Below are positions 45,630 through 53,929 of a stretch of 64,000 nucleotides of DNA, piece after piece (within the stretch, counting starts at the first letter, position 1; each line of letters starts with the position of its first letter). The stretch lies in the NCBI RefSeq assembly GCF_011761185.1, contig NZ_JAAOYM010000003.1, positions 124,001 to 188,000 of the forward strand, in the 5' to 3' direction. The notes beneath the pieces are model-generated. The model was not told the origin of the DNA. It saw nothing but the letters and a program-made list of their open reading frames with translations, and did no database searches. The stretch is from Saccharomonospora amisosensis. Lineage in GTDB: Bacteria > Actinomycetota > Actinomycetes > Mycobacteriales > Pseudonocardiaceae. The position numbers and the translations under genes were made by a program.

Positions 45630-46169
45630 ATGGCATCCACCGAGCACGCCGAGCCGCGCGTACCCGAACCCACGGAAGCCGAGCTGGCCATCGCCGACGA
45701 ACTCGGCAGGCAGATGGTGCGGTTCATGCGGCTGTCGGTGCGCGCCAAGTCGCAGGTGGCCAAGCACGGACCGGACGGGATCGAGCGGGCGGCCTACGCG
45801 ATCCTGTTCCGGCTCGTGCACGAGGGCCCGCAGCGCACGAGCCATCTCGCCGAGGCTCTGCATTCGGACATCTCCACCATCAGCAGGCAGAGCAGCTCGC
45901 TGGTGCAGCACGGCCTGGTGGAGCGGCAGGCCGACCCGGAGGACGGGCGCGCTTCGTTGCTCGCTCCCACCGAGGAGGGGATGCGGGTCTTCGAGGAGAA
46001 CCGGCGTCACCGCAACCGGTGGCTGGCCAGGGTGCTCTCGGACTGGCCGGAGGAGGACCGCATCAAGCTCAACGTCTTGTTCGACCGGCTCAACACCGGG
46101 ATCGAGGAGTGCGACCCACTCAGTGCCGACTCGTCGGCGAACTGCACGACCAAGGGGGACGACAAGTGA
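45630..46169 (+). CDS. MarR-family transcriptional regulator
   Basis: The 179-residue protein has a MarR winged-helix: GPDGIERAAYAILFRLVHEGPQRTSHLAEALHSDISTISRQSSSLVQHGLVERQADPEDGRASLLAPTEEG. It heads an operon with an exporter whose start overlaps its stop (GTGA), a common arrangement for MarR sensors of antimicrobial or phenolic ligands. A palindrome at 45567-45578 is the likely operator. The ATG at 45630 lacks a strong ribosome-binding site. Confidence 0.92.
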   Translation: MASTEHAEPRVPEPTEAELAIADELGRQMVRFMRLSVRAKSQVAKHGPDGIERAAYAILFRLVHEGPQRTSHLAEALHSDISTISRQSSSLVQHGLVERQADPEDGRASLLAPTEEGMRVFEENRRHRNRWLARVLSDWPEEDRIKLNVLFDRLNTGIEECDPLSADSSANCTTKGDDK

Positions 46170-48763
46170 CATCCACAGGGGACAGAACGATCGCGGTGGG
46201 CGCGGGCGCGGAGGAGGCCGATACCGGTCCCGACCTCACCCACCGCCAGATCGTCGTGATCCTCATCGGCCTGATGACGGGGATGTTCCTGGCCGCGCTG
46301 GACCAGACGATCGTCGGCACGGCGATCCGCACGATCGCCGATGACCTCAACGGTCTCAGCCTGCAGGCCTGGATCACCACCGCCTACCTGATCACCGCGA
46401 CCATCGCGACGCCGATCTACGGCAAGCTGTCCGACATCTACGGCCGCAAGCCGTTCTTCCTGGCCGCGATCTCGATCTTCATGCTCGGGTCGGTCGCGGC
46501 GACGTTCGCGCAGAGCATGTACCAACTCGCCGCGTTCCGCGCGGTGCAGGGACTCGGCGCGGGCGGCCTGATGTCGCTGGCGCTGACCATCCTCGGCGAC
46601 ATCGTGCCACCCCGGCGACGGGCCAAGTACCAGGGCTTCTTCCTCGCCGTGTTCGGCACCTCCACCGTGCTCGGCCCCGTGCTGGGCGGCTTCTTCGCTG
46701 GCATGGACTCCTTCCTCGACATCGAGGGTTGGCGCTGGGTGTTCCTGATCAACGTGCCGCTCGGCGCGGTGGCGCTGTTCGTAGTGGCCAAGGTGCTCAA
46801 CGTGCCGCACCAGCGCCACGACCACCGCATCGACTGGTGGGGCGGGCTCGCGCTCGTGATCACCCTGGTGCCGCTGCTGCTGATCGCCGAGCAGGGCAGG
46901 GAATGGGGCTGGGACTCCACCCGAGCCGTCGTCTGCTACGGCATCGGCGCCGTAGGGCTCGTGCTGTTCCTGTTCATCGAGCACGTCATGAAGGACCAGG
47001 CACTCATCCCGCTGCGGCTGTTCCGCAACCCGACGTTCAGCGTCGCGATCGCGGGAGGTGTGATCGTCGGCGTCGCGATGTTCGGCGCGATCATGCTGAT
47101 CCCGCAGTACCTGCAGATCGTGCAGGGCTACTCCCCGACGGAGTCCGGCCTGCTGATGCTGCCGTTGATGCTCGGCATCATGTCTGCGTCGGTGCTGTCG
47201 GGCCAGCTCACCTCGCGTACCGGCCGGTACAAGATCTTCCCGGTTATCGGCACCGCGCTGATGTCGGCAGGCATGCTGCTGTTCGCGCAGGTCGAGTGGG
47301 ACACACCCATCTGGCAGTCGATGCTGTTCATGGCCGTCATCGGGCTCGGGCTGGGTGGCTGCATGCAGACCCTGATCATCGCCGTGCAGAACGCGGGCCC
47401 GCGAAGGGACATGGGAGTCTCCACGGCGGCGGCGACGTTCTTCCGGCAGATCGGTGGCACGCTCGGCGTCGCGGTGTTCCTTTCGATCCTGTTCAGCACT
47501 CTGACCGACAACATCGCAAGCGCCTTCCGAGCAGCGGGCGTTTCACCCGCCGCGATGAACTCCGTGGGCGGCGACATCATGCAGGACTCCTCGTTCCTGC
47601 AGCAGTTGCCGATCGAGCAGGCACGCCCGTTCTTCATCGGGTTCACCGAGTCGATCAACACGGTGTTCTACGTCGGCGCGGGCGTCGCGGCGGTCGCGTT
47701 CCTCGTGCTGCTGTTCATGCGAGAGATCCCACTCGCCGACAGCGTCGGCAAGCCCGCTCCCACCGACACGAAGGCACCGGCGGGCGGGACGGGTGATGCC
47801 GAGCCTGCTGACCTCGTCGACGCGGCTGACGAAGGCGACCCCGACCGGACGAGGGAACCGGAACTGGTCACGGCGGGCAGGCACGCCCTGCCACAGCGGA
47901 ACGGGCAGGTGGAGTTGCGCGCCGACGCGGTGCCAACGGCAGGGATAGGTGGCAACGGCTCGGCTGAGGAGCCCGTTCGGGCATGCGTGACCGGCCACAT
48001 CCGCCGAACGGACGGCACCCCCGTGGAAGGCGCCACGCTGACCTTGATCGACCAGGTCGGCAGGCAGGTTGCCCGCGCCACCGGCCGACCGGACGGCGGC
48101 TACGCGATCACCGCGCCTGGCAGCGGTGGTTACGTGCTGATCGTGGCGGCGGGAGGCCACCAGCCGCAGGCGTCGAGCCTCGTGGTGGGAGAAGCGGCCA
48201 CCCGACTGGACCTCACGCTGACGGGTTCCGGAGAGGTGTCAGGGCAGGTGCGAGCCGCGGGCGAGGGCACCGCGCTGCCGAACGTCACCGTCACGCTGGC
48301 GGACGCGCGCGGCGAGGTGACCGGCGCGTGCGTCACCGGCAGCGACGGCGGCTACGCCTTCCACGGCGTCGGAGCGGGGGCCCACACGCTCGTGGCCAGT
48401 GGGCCACGACTGCGGCCCACCGCGGTCATGCTCACCGTTCCCGACAGCGGTGAAATCAGGCACGACCTCGAACTGGAGCGGGCAACGCAGCTGAAGGGCA
48501 CCGCGCGCACCGACGACGACCGGGTGGTCCCTGACGCCCGCATCACCGTGCTGGACATCGACGGCAACGTCGCCGCGGTGGCCAGGACGGACGAGTCGGG
48601 GCGGTACCTGGTCGGCGACCTGCCTGAGGGCGACTACACCGTGGTTGCCAGCGGCTACCCGCCCGCCACCAGCAAGGTGACGGTGTCCGGCGAACAGGCG
48701 GAGCACGACGTTCGGCTGGGCTACGAGCAGACGATCGACGACCTCGCGGGAGACGGTCGCTGA
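46166..48763 (+). CDS. MFS drug exporter (14-TM, EmrB/QacA-type) with three carboxypeptidase-regulatory-like domains
   Basis: An 865-residue fusion. Residues 25-515 form a 14-helix drug:proton antiporter with motif A LSDIYGRKP, the LDQTIVGTAIRTIADDL helix and motif C-like GPVLGGFF. A charged, Pro/Asp-rich linker follows to about 605. Then come three beta-sandwich repeats of the carboxypeptidase-regulatory-like (CarboxypepD_reg) kind at about 605-675, 690-770 and 775-855, each with a GGY or GRY glycine turn. A 14-TM transporter normally has its C-terminus inside, so these domains would be cytosolic, which is odd for this fold. The gene starts at GTG overlapping MarR and its stop overlaps the YceI gene by 1 bp. 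Confidence 0.9.
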   Translation: MTSTGDRTIAVGAGAEEADTGPDLTHRQIVVILIGLMTGMFLAALDQTIVGTAIRTIADDLNGLSLQAWITTAYLITATIATPIYGKLSDIYGRKPFFLAAISIFMLGSVAATFAQSMYQLAAFRAVQGLGAGGLMSLALTILGDIVPPRRRAKYQGFFLAVFGTSTVLGPVLGGFFAGMDSFLDIEGWRWVFLINVPLGAVALFVVAKVLNVPHQRHDHRIDWWGGLALVITLVPLLLIAEQGREWGWDSTRAVVCYGIGAVGLVLFLFIEHVMKDQALIPLRLFRNPTFSVAIAGGVIVGVAMFGAIMLIPQYLQIVQGYSPTESGLLMLPLMLGIMSASVLSGQLTSRTGRYKIFPVIGTALMSAGMLLFAQVEWDTPIWQSMLFMAVIGLGLGGCMQTLIIAVQNAGPRRDMGVSTAAATFFRQIGGTLGVAVFLSILFSTLTDNIASAFRAAGVSPAAMNSVGGDIMQDSSFLQQLPIEQARPFFIGFTESINTVFYVGAGVAAVAFLVLLFMREIPLADSVGKPAPTDTKAPAGGTGDAEPADLVDAADEGDPDRTREPELVTAGRHALPQRNGQVELRADAVPTAGIGGNGSAEEPVRACVTGHIRRTDGTPVEGATLTLIDQVGRQVARATGRPDGGYAITAPGSGGYVLIVAAGGHQPQASSLVVGEAATRLDLTLTGSGEVSGQVRAAGEGTALPNVTVTLADARGEVTGACVTGSDGGYAFHGVGAGAHTLVASGPRLRPTAVMLTVPDSGEIRHDLELERATQLKGTARTDDDRVVPDARITVLDIDGNVAAVARTDESGRYLVGDLPEGDYTVVASGYPPATSKVTVSGEQAEHDVRLGYEQTIDDLAGDGR

Positions 48764-49584
48764 TGCGCGGATTGTCCGGCTCGGTTCGCTCCGCCGACGG
48801 CTTCCCGGTGGGGCATGCGGTGCTCACGGTCACCGATCAGCAAGGCCTGCAGGTCGCGCGCGCCGAAGCCGACGAATCCGGCCGCGTGAGGACCGACCCG
48901 TTGCCGAAGGGCAGCTACACCACGGTGGTGACGGCGGCGGGCTACCTGCCCATCGCCCGCACCGCCCAGGTGGCGCACGACGGCACCGGCTCGATCGGTG
49001 AGGTGGCACTTGCCGAGGAGGAGGCGGGTGTCGAACTGCCTCCCGCAGGCCCGTGGACCATCGATCCCGCGCATTCCTCGCCGATCGTCACCGCTCGCCA
49101 CCTCGGTATCGCCAGCGTCAAGGCACGCTTCACCGAGCTTTCCGGGCGCATCCACGTGGCGCGGCCGGTGGAGCGCTCGTCTGTGCGGGCACACATCGAA
49201 GCGGCCGCGATCGACACCGGCAACAAGATGCGCGACGACCATCTGCGTTCGCCGGACTTCCTCGACGTCGCGGCATACCCGTCGATCGAGTTCGTCAGCA
49301 CCGGGCTCACCAGGCGCGGCTCCCGTACGTGGCTGCTGGGCGGTGAGTTGACCCTGCACGGTCAGTGTCGTGAGGTGGACCTCGAACTGCGATACGGCGG
49401 CTACGGCCCCGACCCTTGGGGTGGCAGCCGAGCGGCCTTCCATGCCGAGACCCAGCTTCGGCGCGACGATTTCGCGATCAACTACAACGCGATGGGGCGG
49501 GCGGGTGTCGCCGCAGTCGGGACGACCGTGGAGGTGGAGCTGGACATCGAAGCCGTTCGGGGCGAGCGACTGCCAGAGTACTAG
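48763..49584 (+). CDS. YceI-like protein with N-terminal carboxypeptidase-regulatory-like domain
   Basis: The 273-residue protein has one CarboxypepD_reg domain (residues 3-82; GLSGSVRSADGFPVGHAVL, DESGRVRTDPLPKGSYT) and then a YceI domain (about 95-270) with the lipocalin-like pattern WTIDPAHSSPIVTARHLGIASVKARFTELSG, MRDDHLRSPDFLDVAAYPSIEFVST and the late DFAINYNAMG. YceI barrels bind polyisoprenoid or similar lipids. No signal peptide. ATG overlaps the exporter stop as TGATG. The leading domain repeats the type that ends the exporter, so the two proteins may interact. Role inferred. Confidence 0.9.
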   Translation: MRGLSGSVRSADGFPVGHAVLTVTDQQGLQVARAEADESGRVRTDPLPKGSYTTVVTAAGYLPIARTAQVAHDGTGSIGEVALAEEEAGVELPPAGPWTIDPAHSSPIVTARHLGIASVKARFTELSGRIHVARPVERSSVRAHIEAAAIDTGNKMRDDHLRSPDFLDVAAYPSIEFVSTGLTRRGSRTWLLGGELTLHGQCREVDLELRYGGYGPDPWGGSRAAFHAETQLRRDDFAINYNAMGRAGVAAVGTTVEVELDIEAVRGERLPEY

Positions 49585-49667
49585 GCGCGCCTTCGCGCGG
49601 CGCGCAACAGCAGGGCCGCGATGACGAATGCGGCGATGAATACGACGGTCGTCAGGATTTCGGGCAT
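49581..49667 (-). CDS. 28-residue single-pass membrane microprotein
   Basis: The ATG at 49667 opens MPEILTTVVFIAAFVIAALLLRAARRRA, one hydrophobic helix followed by a basic tail. Its stop shares bases with the stop of the YceI gene on the other strand. High third-position GC and helix-plus-basic pattern support coding; no clear ribosome-binding site, so uncertain. Confidence 0.42.
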   Translation of the reverse strand: MPEILTTVVFIAAFVIAALLLRAARRRA

Positions 49668-49792
49668 GTCGAACACCGATTCGTTCCGTAGGCAATACGC
49701 AGCGTGTGCAGTTGGTCCCGGAATCGTAGCGCTGGTCATCGTTTCCGGTCGGGGCCGGGACGCGAGCTCGGACGGGCACGTACGCTGCCGAC

Positions 49793-50464
49793 GTGAATGT
49801 TGTGCACGCCGAAGCCGCGAGCGTGGGAATGGACTGGCTCGCCACGGCCGGGCCCTTGCTCGTCTGGGTGATCGTGCTCAGCTTCGTGTTCGTCGAATGC
49901 GCGCTGATCATCGGACTTTTCCTGCCGGGCGACTCGTTACTTTTCGGTGCCGGCGTGGTGCTGGCCCAGCACGGAGCCGACACGCATGCCTGGGGCCTTT
50001 CCGCAGCCGCACTCGTGATCGCCGTGGTGGGTAACCAGGTCGGGTACTACGTCGGCAGGCAGACCGGAACCCGGTTCGTTGCCCGGCGAGGCGGCAAGGT
50101 GCTCAACCAGCACAACCTGAACCGTGCGCGTGCCTTCCTCAACCGCAGAGGTTTCCTCGCGATCGTCGCGGCACGCTGGATTCCGTGGGTCCGCACTCTC
50201 GCCCCGCTGATCGCCGGAGCCGCCGGGATGAACTCACGCCGGTTCATGCTGGCCACCACGGTGGGCGCGGTGCTGTGGGTGCCCACGCTCGTGCTCATCG
50301 GCTACTACGGTGCGGGCCTGCTGGACGTGCTGCCCTGGCTGAAGACCACGTTGGTATGGGCGAGTGTGGTGCTTTTCCTGGTGGGCACGGTGTACGGCAT
50401 CTGGCGGTACCGCCAGGAGATGCGGCGCCCGATCGAGAGCGACCCGGAAGCGGCTCGCGCCTGA
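49793..50464 (+). CDS. DedA-family membrane protein
   Basis: The 223-residue protein shows the DedA pattern ECALIIGLFLPGDSLLFGAGVVLAQ, VVGNQVGYYVGRQTGTRFV and the basic FLAIVAARWIPWVRTLAPLIAGAAGMNSRRF loop, and ends in a basic tail. GTG at 49793; a later ATG near 49829 is possible. It is a paralogue of the 42631 gene with clearly different loops. Confidence 0.92.
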   Translation: MNVVHAEAASVGMDWLATAGPLLVWVIVLSFVFVECALIIGLFLPGDSLLFGAGVVLAQHGADTHAWGLSAAALVIAVVGNQVGYYVGRQTGTRFVARRGGKVLNQHNLNRARAFLNRRGFLAIVAARWIPWVRTLAPLIAGAAGMNSRRFMLATTVGAVLWVPTLVLIGYYGAGLLDVLPWLKTTLVWASVVLFLVGTVYGIWRYRQEMRRPIESDPEAARA

Positions 50465-50468
50465 AGCC

Positions 50469-50879
50469 TCATTCGGGGTCGGCCCAGACCTCCAACTGGA
50501 TGCCGTCCGGGTCACGGAAGGCGACCAACGCACATCCCGGTGAGGTGCGCGAAGGTTCGGCTGGGGTGAAGGTGACGCCGTAGTCGGCGAGGCGCCGCTC
50601 CCACGCGGCCAGGTCGGCGCGGGAGGCAACCCGGAACGCGACATGGTCGAGCCCGGTATGCCGTTCGTCGAACGGCGGGCGTGCGGCATGGGTGTGCTGC
50701 ACCAGCATCACGGCGAAGCCCTCACCCGGAGGGGACAACACCACCTTGCGCAACCCCAGTTCGGGGTCCTCGCGGCGGGTGACCTCCTCGAGGCCGAGCA
50801 CCCGGACATACCAGGGCACGCTGCGGTCGATGTCGGTCACCGTGAGGGCGAGGTGATGCATGCCAGCGAGCTTGGACAT
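50469..50879 (-). CDS. Glyoxalase/VOC-family protein
   Basis: A 136-residue VOC fold with the two beta-alpha-beta-beta-beta repeats visible: MHHLALTVTDIDRSVPWYVRVLGLEEV with the first metal His, and GLDHVAFRVASRADLAAWERRLADYGVTFTPAE with the second, ending FRDPDGIQLEVW with the Glu ligand. Metal-dependent lyase, dioxygenase or resistance roles are all possible. The start at 50879 fits the family. Confidence 0.9.
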   Translation of the reverse strand: MSKLAGMHHLALTVTDIDRSVPWYVRVLGLEEVTRREDPELGLRKVVLSPPGEGFAVMLVQHTHAARPPFDERHTGLDHVAFRVASRADLAAWERRLADYGVTFTPAEPSRTSPGCALVAFRDPDGIQLEVWADPE

Positions 50880-51220
50880 GCCAAGCGGTCCTTCCAGTGC
50901 CCTGTGTGTCGAGCGACCGGCGCGGTCTTGTGGACGTTCGCCCGGCGCCCCTCGATCCATTCTGGGTTGCCCACGCACGGCCACGCGAATCCGGCCGGTG
51001 CAATGACGGCCGTAATGGAACAGCTCCGTGACCCTTCCGTACCGAGCCGCAGCAGCCCCGGGTTCGGTTACGACACAACGCGATCAGCACTGGCAACCCC
51101 CACCGCTCCCTGGGGGGCGGCCCCAGCTCAGCCTAGCCGTCCCCCTTGGTGAACCGGGTGTACACAGCAGATCTGTGGATAACTCCTAGTTGTCCCCAGC
51201 AGCTGTGGATAACTCCGGCG
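50880..51220. other. Intergenic region holding a DnaA-box-like cluster
   Basis: No gene is supported between the VOC gene and the P-loop kinase gene. The last 50 bp hold two perfect DnaA boxes and one near-box, listed separately; the remainder is plain GC-rich sequence. Confidence 0.6.
51174..51212. promoter_or_regulatory. DnaA-box-like cluster, three sites
   Basis: TGTGGATAA, the exact complement of the TTATCCACA DnaA box, occurs at 51174-51182 and 51204-51212, 30 bp apart. TTGTCCCCA, one base from the actinobacterial TTGTCCACA form, sits between at 51190-51198 on the other strand. Confidence 0.6.
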
Positions 51221-51856
51221 TCAGACGGCGAAGTACGGCAGCTCCATGTCGCGCACCACGAGGTCGGCGCGCCGCGCACTCGGCGCGATCAGGTCGGCGT
51301 TGCGCTGATCGGAACCACGCGCTCGCTGCTGCGCCTCCACCAGCGAGCGCCCGAATTTGCGATGCCGCGTCACCAGCCGCTCCACCCGGTCGTCCTCGTC
51401 GGGCGCGAGAAACCACACCTCGTCGAGCAGCGAACGCAGCTCGTTCCATGGCTCGGTGTCGAGCAACAGATAGTTGCCTTCCGTCAGCACCAACCGCACG
51501 CTCGGCGGAACCGGAACGGCGCAGGCGATCGGCTCCTCGATCTCCCGCCGGAACTCGGGCGCGTAGACCAGTTCCTTGCCCTCGGCCAGCCTGCGGATCA
51601 GGTGCACGTACCCATACGCGTCGAAGGTGTCGGGCGCGCCCTTGCGGTCTGCCCTCCCCAGCCGGTTCAGCTCCGCCTGCGCCAGATGAAAGCCGTCCAT
51701 TCCCACCACGGCGGCACTGGAGCCCAGCGTGTCGGCCAACCGCCACGCCAGCGTCGTTTTCCCTGACGCCGGTGGGCCCGCGATACCGAGCACCGCGCGC
51801 TCACCCCCGTTGACAAGAGCCTGTGCCCTGATCAACAGCTCGTCGAACGTCGTCAT
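51221..51856 (-). CDS. P-loop nucleoside/sugar kinase-like protein
   Basis: A 211-residue P-loop kinase of the uridine-kinase/phosphoribulokinase type with Walker A GIAGPPASGKTTLAW, the substrate block VVGMDGFHLAQAELNRLG, FDAYGYVHLI, LTEGNYLLLDTEPWNELRSLLDEVWFL and a lid segment VTRHRKFGRSLVEAQQRA. Phosphate acceptor unknown. Its start overlaps the PfkB-type gene by 4 bp; both lie under the LacI-type operator region. Confidence 0.88.
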   Translation of the reverse strand: MTTFDELLIRAQALVNGGERAVLGIAGPPASGKTTLAWRLADTLGSSAAVVGMDGFHLAQAELNRLGRADRKGAPDTFDAYGYVHLIRRLAEGKELVYAPEFRREIEEPIACAVPVPPSVRLVLTEGNYLLLDTEPWNELRSLLDEVWFLAPDEDDRVERLVTRHRKFGRSLVEAQQRARGSDQRNADLIAPSARRADLVVRDMELPYFAV

Positions 51857-52689
51857 ATCACTCCCATCTTCGCCTTGACCGGGCCGAGCCAGCTCCTCGG
51901 CCCGGCATGCCGCACCCGCTCGGCGGCCACCGCGTTCGCGAACTCGATCAGTCGCGGGATACCGAGCTCTCCCACCTTGGTCAGCAGGGCACCGTGCCAC
52001 ACATCGCCCGCGCCAAGGGTGTCGCGCGCGGCCACGACCGGCACCGCGACCTCACCCGACTCCCCGCCGCTGGACCACCTCACCGGATCGGCACCCGACG
52101 TGGTGATCACCGTGGGAACACCGCGCAACGCTCCAGCCGGTGCGCGGAACTGCGCGGAGCACGCCACGATGTCGGCGAGCGGCAGCAGTTCGCTGAACAC
52201 CGGCTTCCAGCTTCCCGCGTCGACTACTACAGGGCGACCCAACCGTCGCCCCCAGCGCGCCGCCGCCAACGCGAGTTCGGGATGGTGGCCGTCGACGAGC
52301 ACGGCTTCCACATCGGGAGGCAGCCGCGGCGCGGTTGCCTCGGGCACCGCTGCGGCGTTGTGTGACACCACCGTCCGCTCGCCATCGCGTTCACGCACCG
52401 CCACCGCGCTCACCGGGGGTGGGTCCGGATGCCAGGCGAGCGCATCGCTCACCGCGACGTCGCATTCTCGAAGATCGGCCCTGGCCAACTCGGCAAGCGG
52501 ATGACTACCCAGAACCGTCAGCAGCACCGCCCTCCCGCCGAGCGCGGCTACGGTCACGGCCGCATTGGTCGCCGGTCCACCCGCGGCTACCGACACCGAC
52601 GTCGACTGCACCTTCTGCCCCGGCGCGGGAAGTTCCTCCACCCGCTGCACGATGTCGACGGTGCAGAGGCCGGCCAGCAGCACGGTCAC
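51853..52689 (-). CDS. PfkB-family carbohydrate kinase
   Basis: A 278-residue ribokinase-fold kinase. Landmarks are SVAAGGPATNAAVTVAALGGRAVLLTVLG, and the catalytic signature VVAARDTLGAGDVWHGALL with the base Asp. It may act on a sugar, nucleoside or polyol. It is followed with ATGA overlap by a second kinase, an arrangement that suggests successive phosphorylations or one compound with two branches. No transporter is nearby. Confidence 0.9.
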   Translation of the reverse strand: MTVLLAGLCTVDIVQRVEELPAPGQKVQSTSVSVAAGGPATNAAVTVAALGGRAVLLTVLGSHPLAELARADLRECDVAVSDALAWHPDPPPVSAVAVRERDGERTVVSHNAAAVPEATAPRLPPDVEAVLVDGHHPELALAAARWGRRLGRPVVVDAGSWKPVFSELLPLADIVACSAQFRAPAGALRGVPTVITTSGADPVRWSSGGESGEVAVPVVAARDTLGAGDVWHGALLTKVGELGIPRLIEFANAVAAERVRHAGPRSWLGPVKAKMGVI

Positions 52690-52770
52690 GACACCGGACC
52701 TCCTCGACAGCGAGCGGTTGCGGCCACCTACCAGAGATGTCTGGACAGTAGGCAGTGGTTATGCTGTCCC

Positions 52771-52794
52771 GCAAGCGTTTGCGCAAACGGTTGC
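52771..52794. promoter_or_regulatory. Two abutting LacI-type operators
   Basis: GCAAGCGTTTGC (52771-52782) and GCAAACGGTTGC (52783-52794) both fit GCAAnCGnTTGC and abut with no gap. They also create a palindrome, CGTTTGCGCAAACG, across the junction (52776-52789). They sit between the kinase operon and the LacI-family gene. Confidence 0.8.
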
Positions 52795-52824
52795 CGGAGT
52801 CCTTGCCGACTGGGAGGAACGCAC

Positions 52825-53862
52825 ATGCCGCCGCCGAGGTCACAGCGGCCGACCCAGCGCGACATCGCCGAACTGGCCGGTGTCTCGATCACAACCGTCT
52901 CTCACGTCGTCAACGGCACCCGCGCCGTCGCGCCGGAAACCCGAGCCGCCATCCTCGACGCGATCGAAAGCACCGGCTACACCGGCGACGTCATCGCCCG
53001 CTCGCTCGTCACCGGCGGAACCCGCACCATCGGCGTCGCCATATCGCTGCTGGCCAACCCGTACTTCGCGGTGCTCATGCAGACGATCGAGCGCGAGGCC
53101 GCCGCCGCAGGCTACACGGTGCTGCTTTCCGACACACACGACACCGTGGACACCGAACAGGACATCGTGCGCGCACTGCGGGCCCGGCGCGTGGAAGGGC
53201 TGCTGCTGACCCCCGTGCCCGGTGACGGCCGAGTGATCAGCGAACTGGTGTCACTGGGCACGCCGACCGTACTGGTTGACCGGCTGACCACCCGTAGCGA
53301 CATCGACCAGGTCGGCACCGAGAACATCCACGCCACCTCGGCACTCACCGAGCATCTGGCTGGCCACGGCCACCGCCGCATCGGGCTTGTCAGCGGTACA
53401 CCCGGTCTGGCGACCAGCGAGGAACGCGTGCTCGGCTACCGCCTCGGTCTCGGCAGAGCAGGGCTGCCGTGGAACCCCGACCTGGTCGCGTGCGGCCACT
53501 CCGAACGTGAGCGCGGAGCCCGTGCCCTCGCCGAACTGCTCGACAAGCCACAACCGGTGACCGCCGTGGTCGTCGCCAACGACGCGATGATGGTCGGCGT
53601 GTTGCAGGAGGCACGCAGGCGGGGAGTGCGCATCGGCGAGGAGCTCGCTGTGGTCGGCTACGACGACACCGAGTGGGCGGATTTGGTGCAACCGCCGCTC
53701 ACCACCATGGCGCAGCCGGTCCCCGAGATCGGCACGCAGGCGGTACGCATGCTGCTCGCCAGGATCGCCGACCCCGACCGGCGACCGGAAACCGTGCGGC
53801 TGTCTCCCACGCTGCGGCGCAGGCAATCCTGCGGCTGCCAACCCGTACTGCCTCAGCCATAG
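52825..53862 (+). CDS. LacI-family transcriptional regulator
   Basis: The 345-residue protein has a LacI DNA-binding domain at the N-terminus (TQRDIAELAGVSITTVSHVVNGTRAVAPETRAAILDAIESTGY) and a periplasmic-binding-type effector domain (TRTIGVAISLLANPYFAVLMQTIEREAAAAGY, the VVANDAMMVGVLQEARRRGVRIGEELAVVGYDDTEWADLVQPPLTTM block) with a Cys pair QSCGC near the end. GGGAGG precedes the ATG. It is divergent from the two-kinase operon, with two operator sites between, so a repressor of that operon is likely. Confidence 0.93.
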   Translation: MPPPRSQRPTQRDIAELAGVSITTVSHVVNGTRAVAPETRAAILDAIESTGYTGDVIARSLVTGGTRTIGVAISLLANPYFAVLMQTIEREAAAAGYTVLLSDTHDTVDTEQDIVRALRARRVEGLLLTPVPGDGRVISELVSLGTPTVLVDRLTTRSDIDQVGTENIHATSALTEHLAGHGHRRIGLVSGTPGLATSEERVLGYRLGLGRAGLPWNPDLVACGHSERERGARALAELLDKPQPVTAVVVANDAMMVGVLQEARRRGVRIGEELAVVGYDDTEWADLVQPPLTTMAQPVPEIGTQAVRMLLARIADPDRRPETVRLSPTLRRRQSCGCQPVLPQP

Positions 53863-53929
53863 TTGACACAGCGACACAGCCCTCTTCTGACCCCTCCCCG
53901 TGCGGCCATTCGTGTACCACGATGGGGTC

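Noticed and set aside
51120-51220. Possible oriC
   Set aside because: Only three box-like sites, with no dnaA, dnaN, rpmH or gyrase genes and no AT-rich unwinding region.
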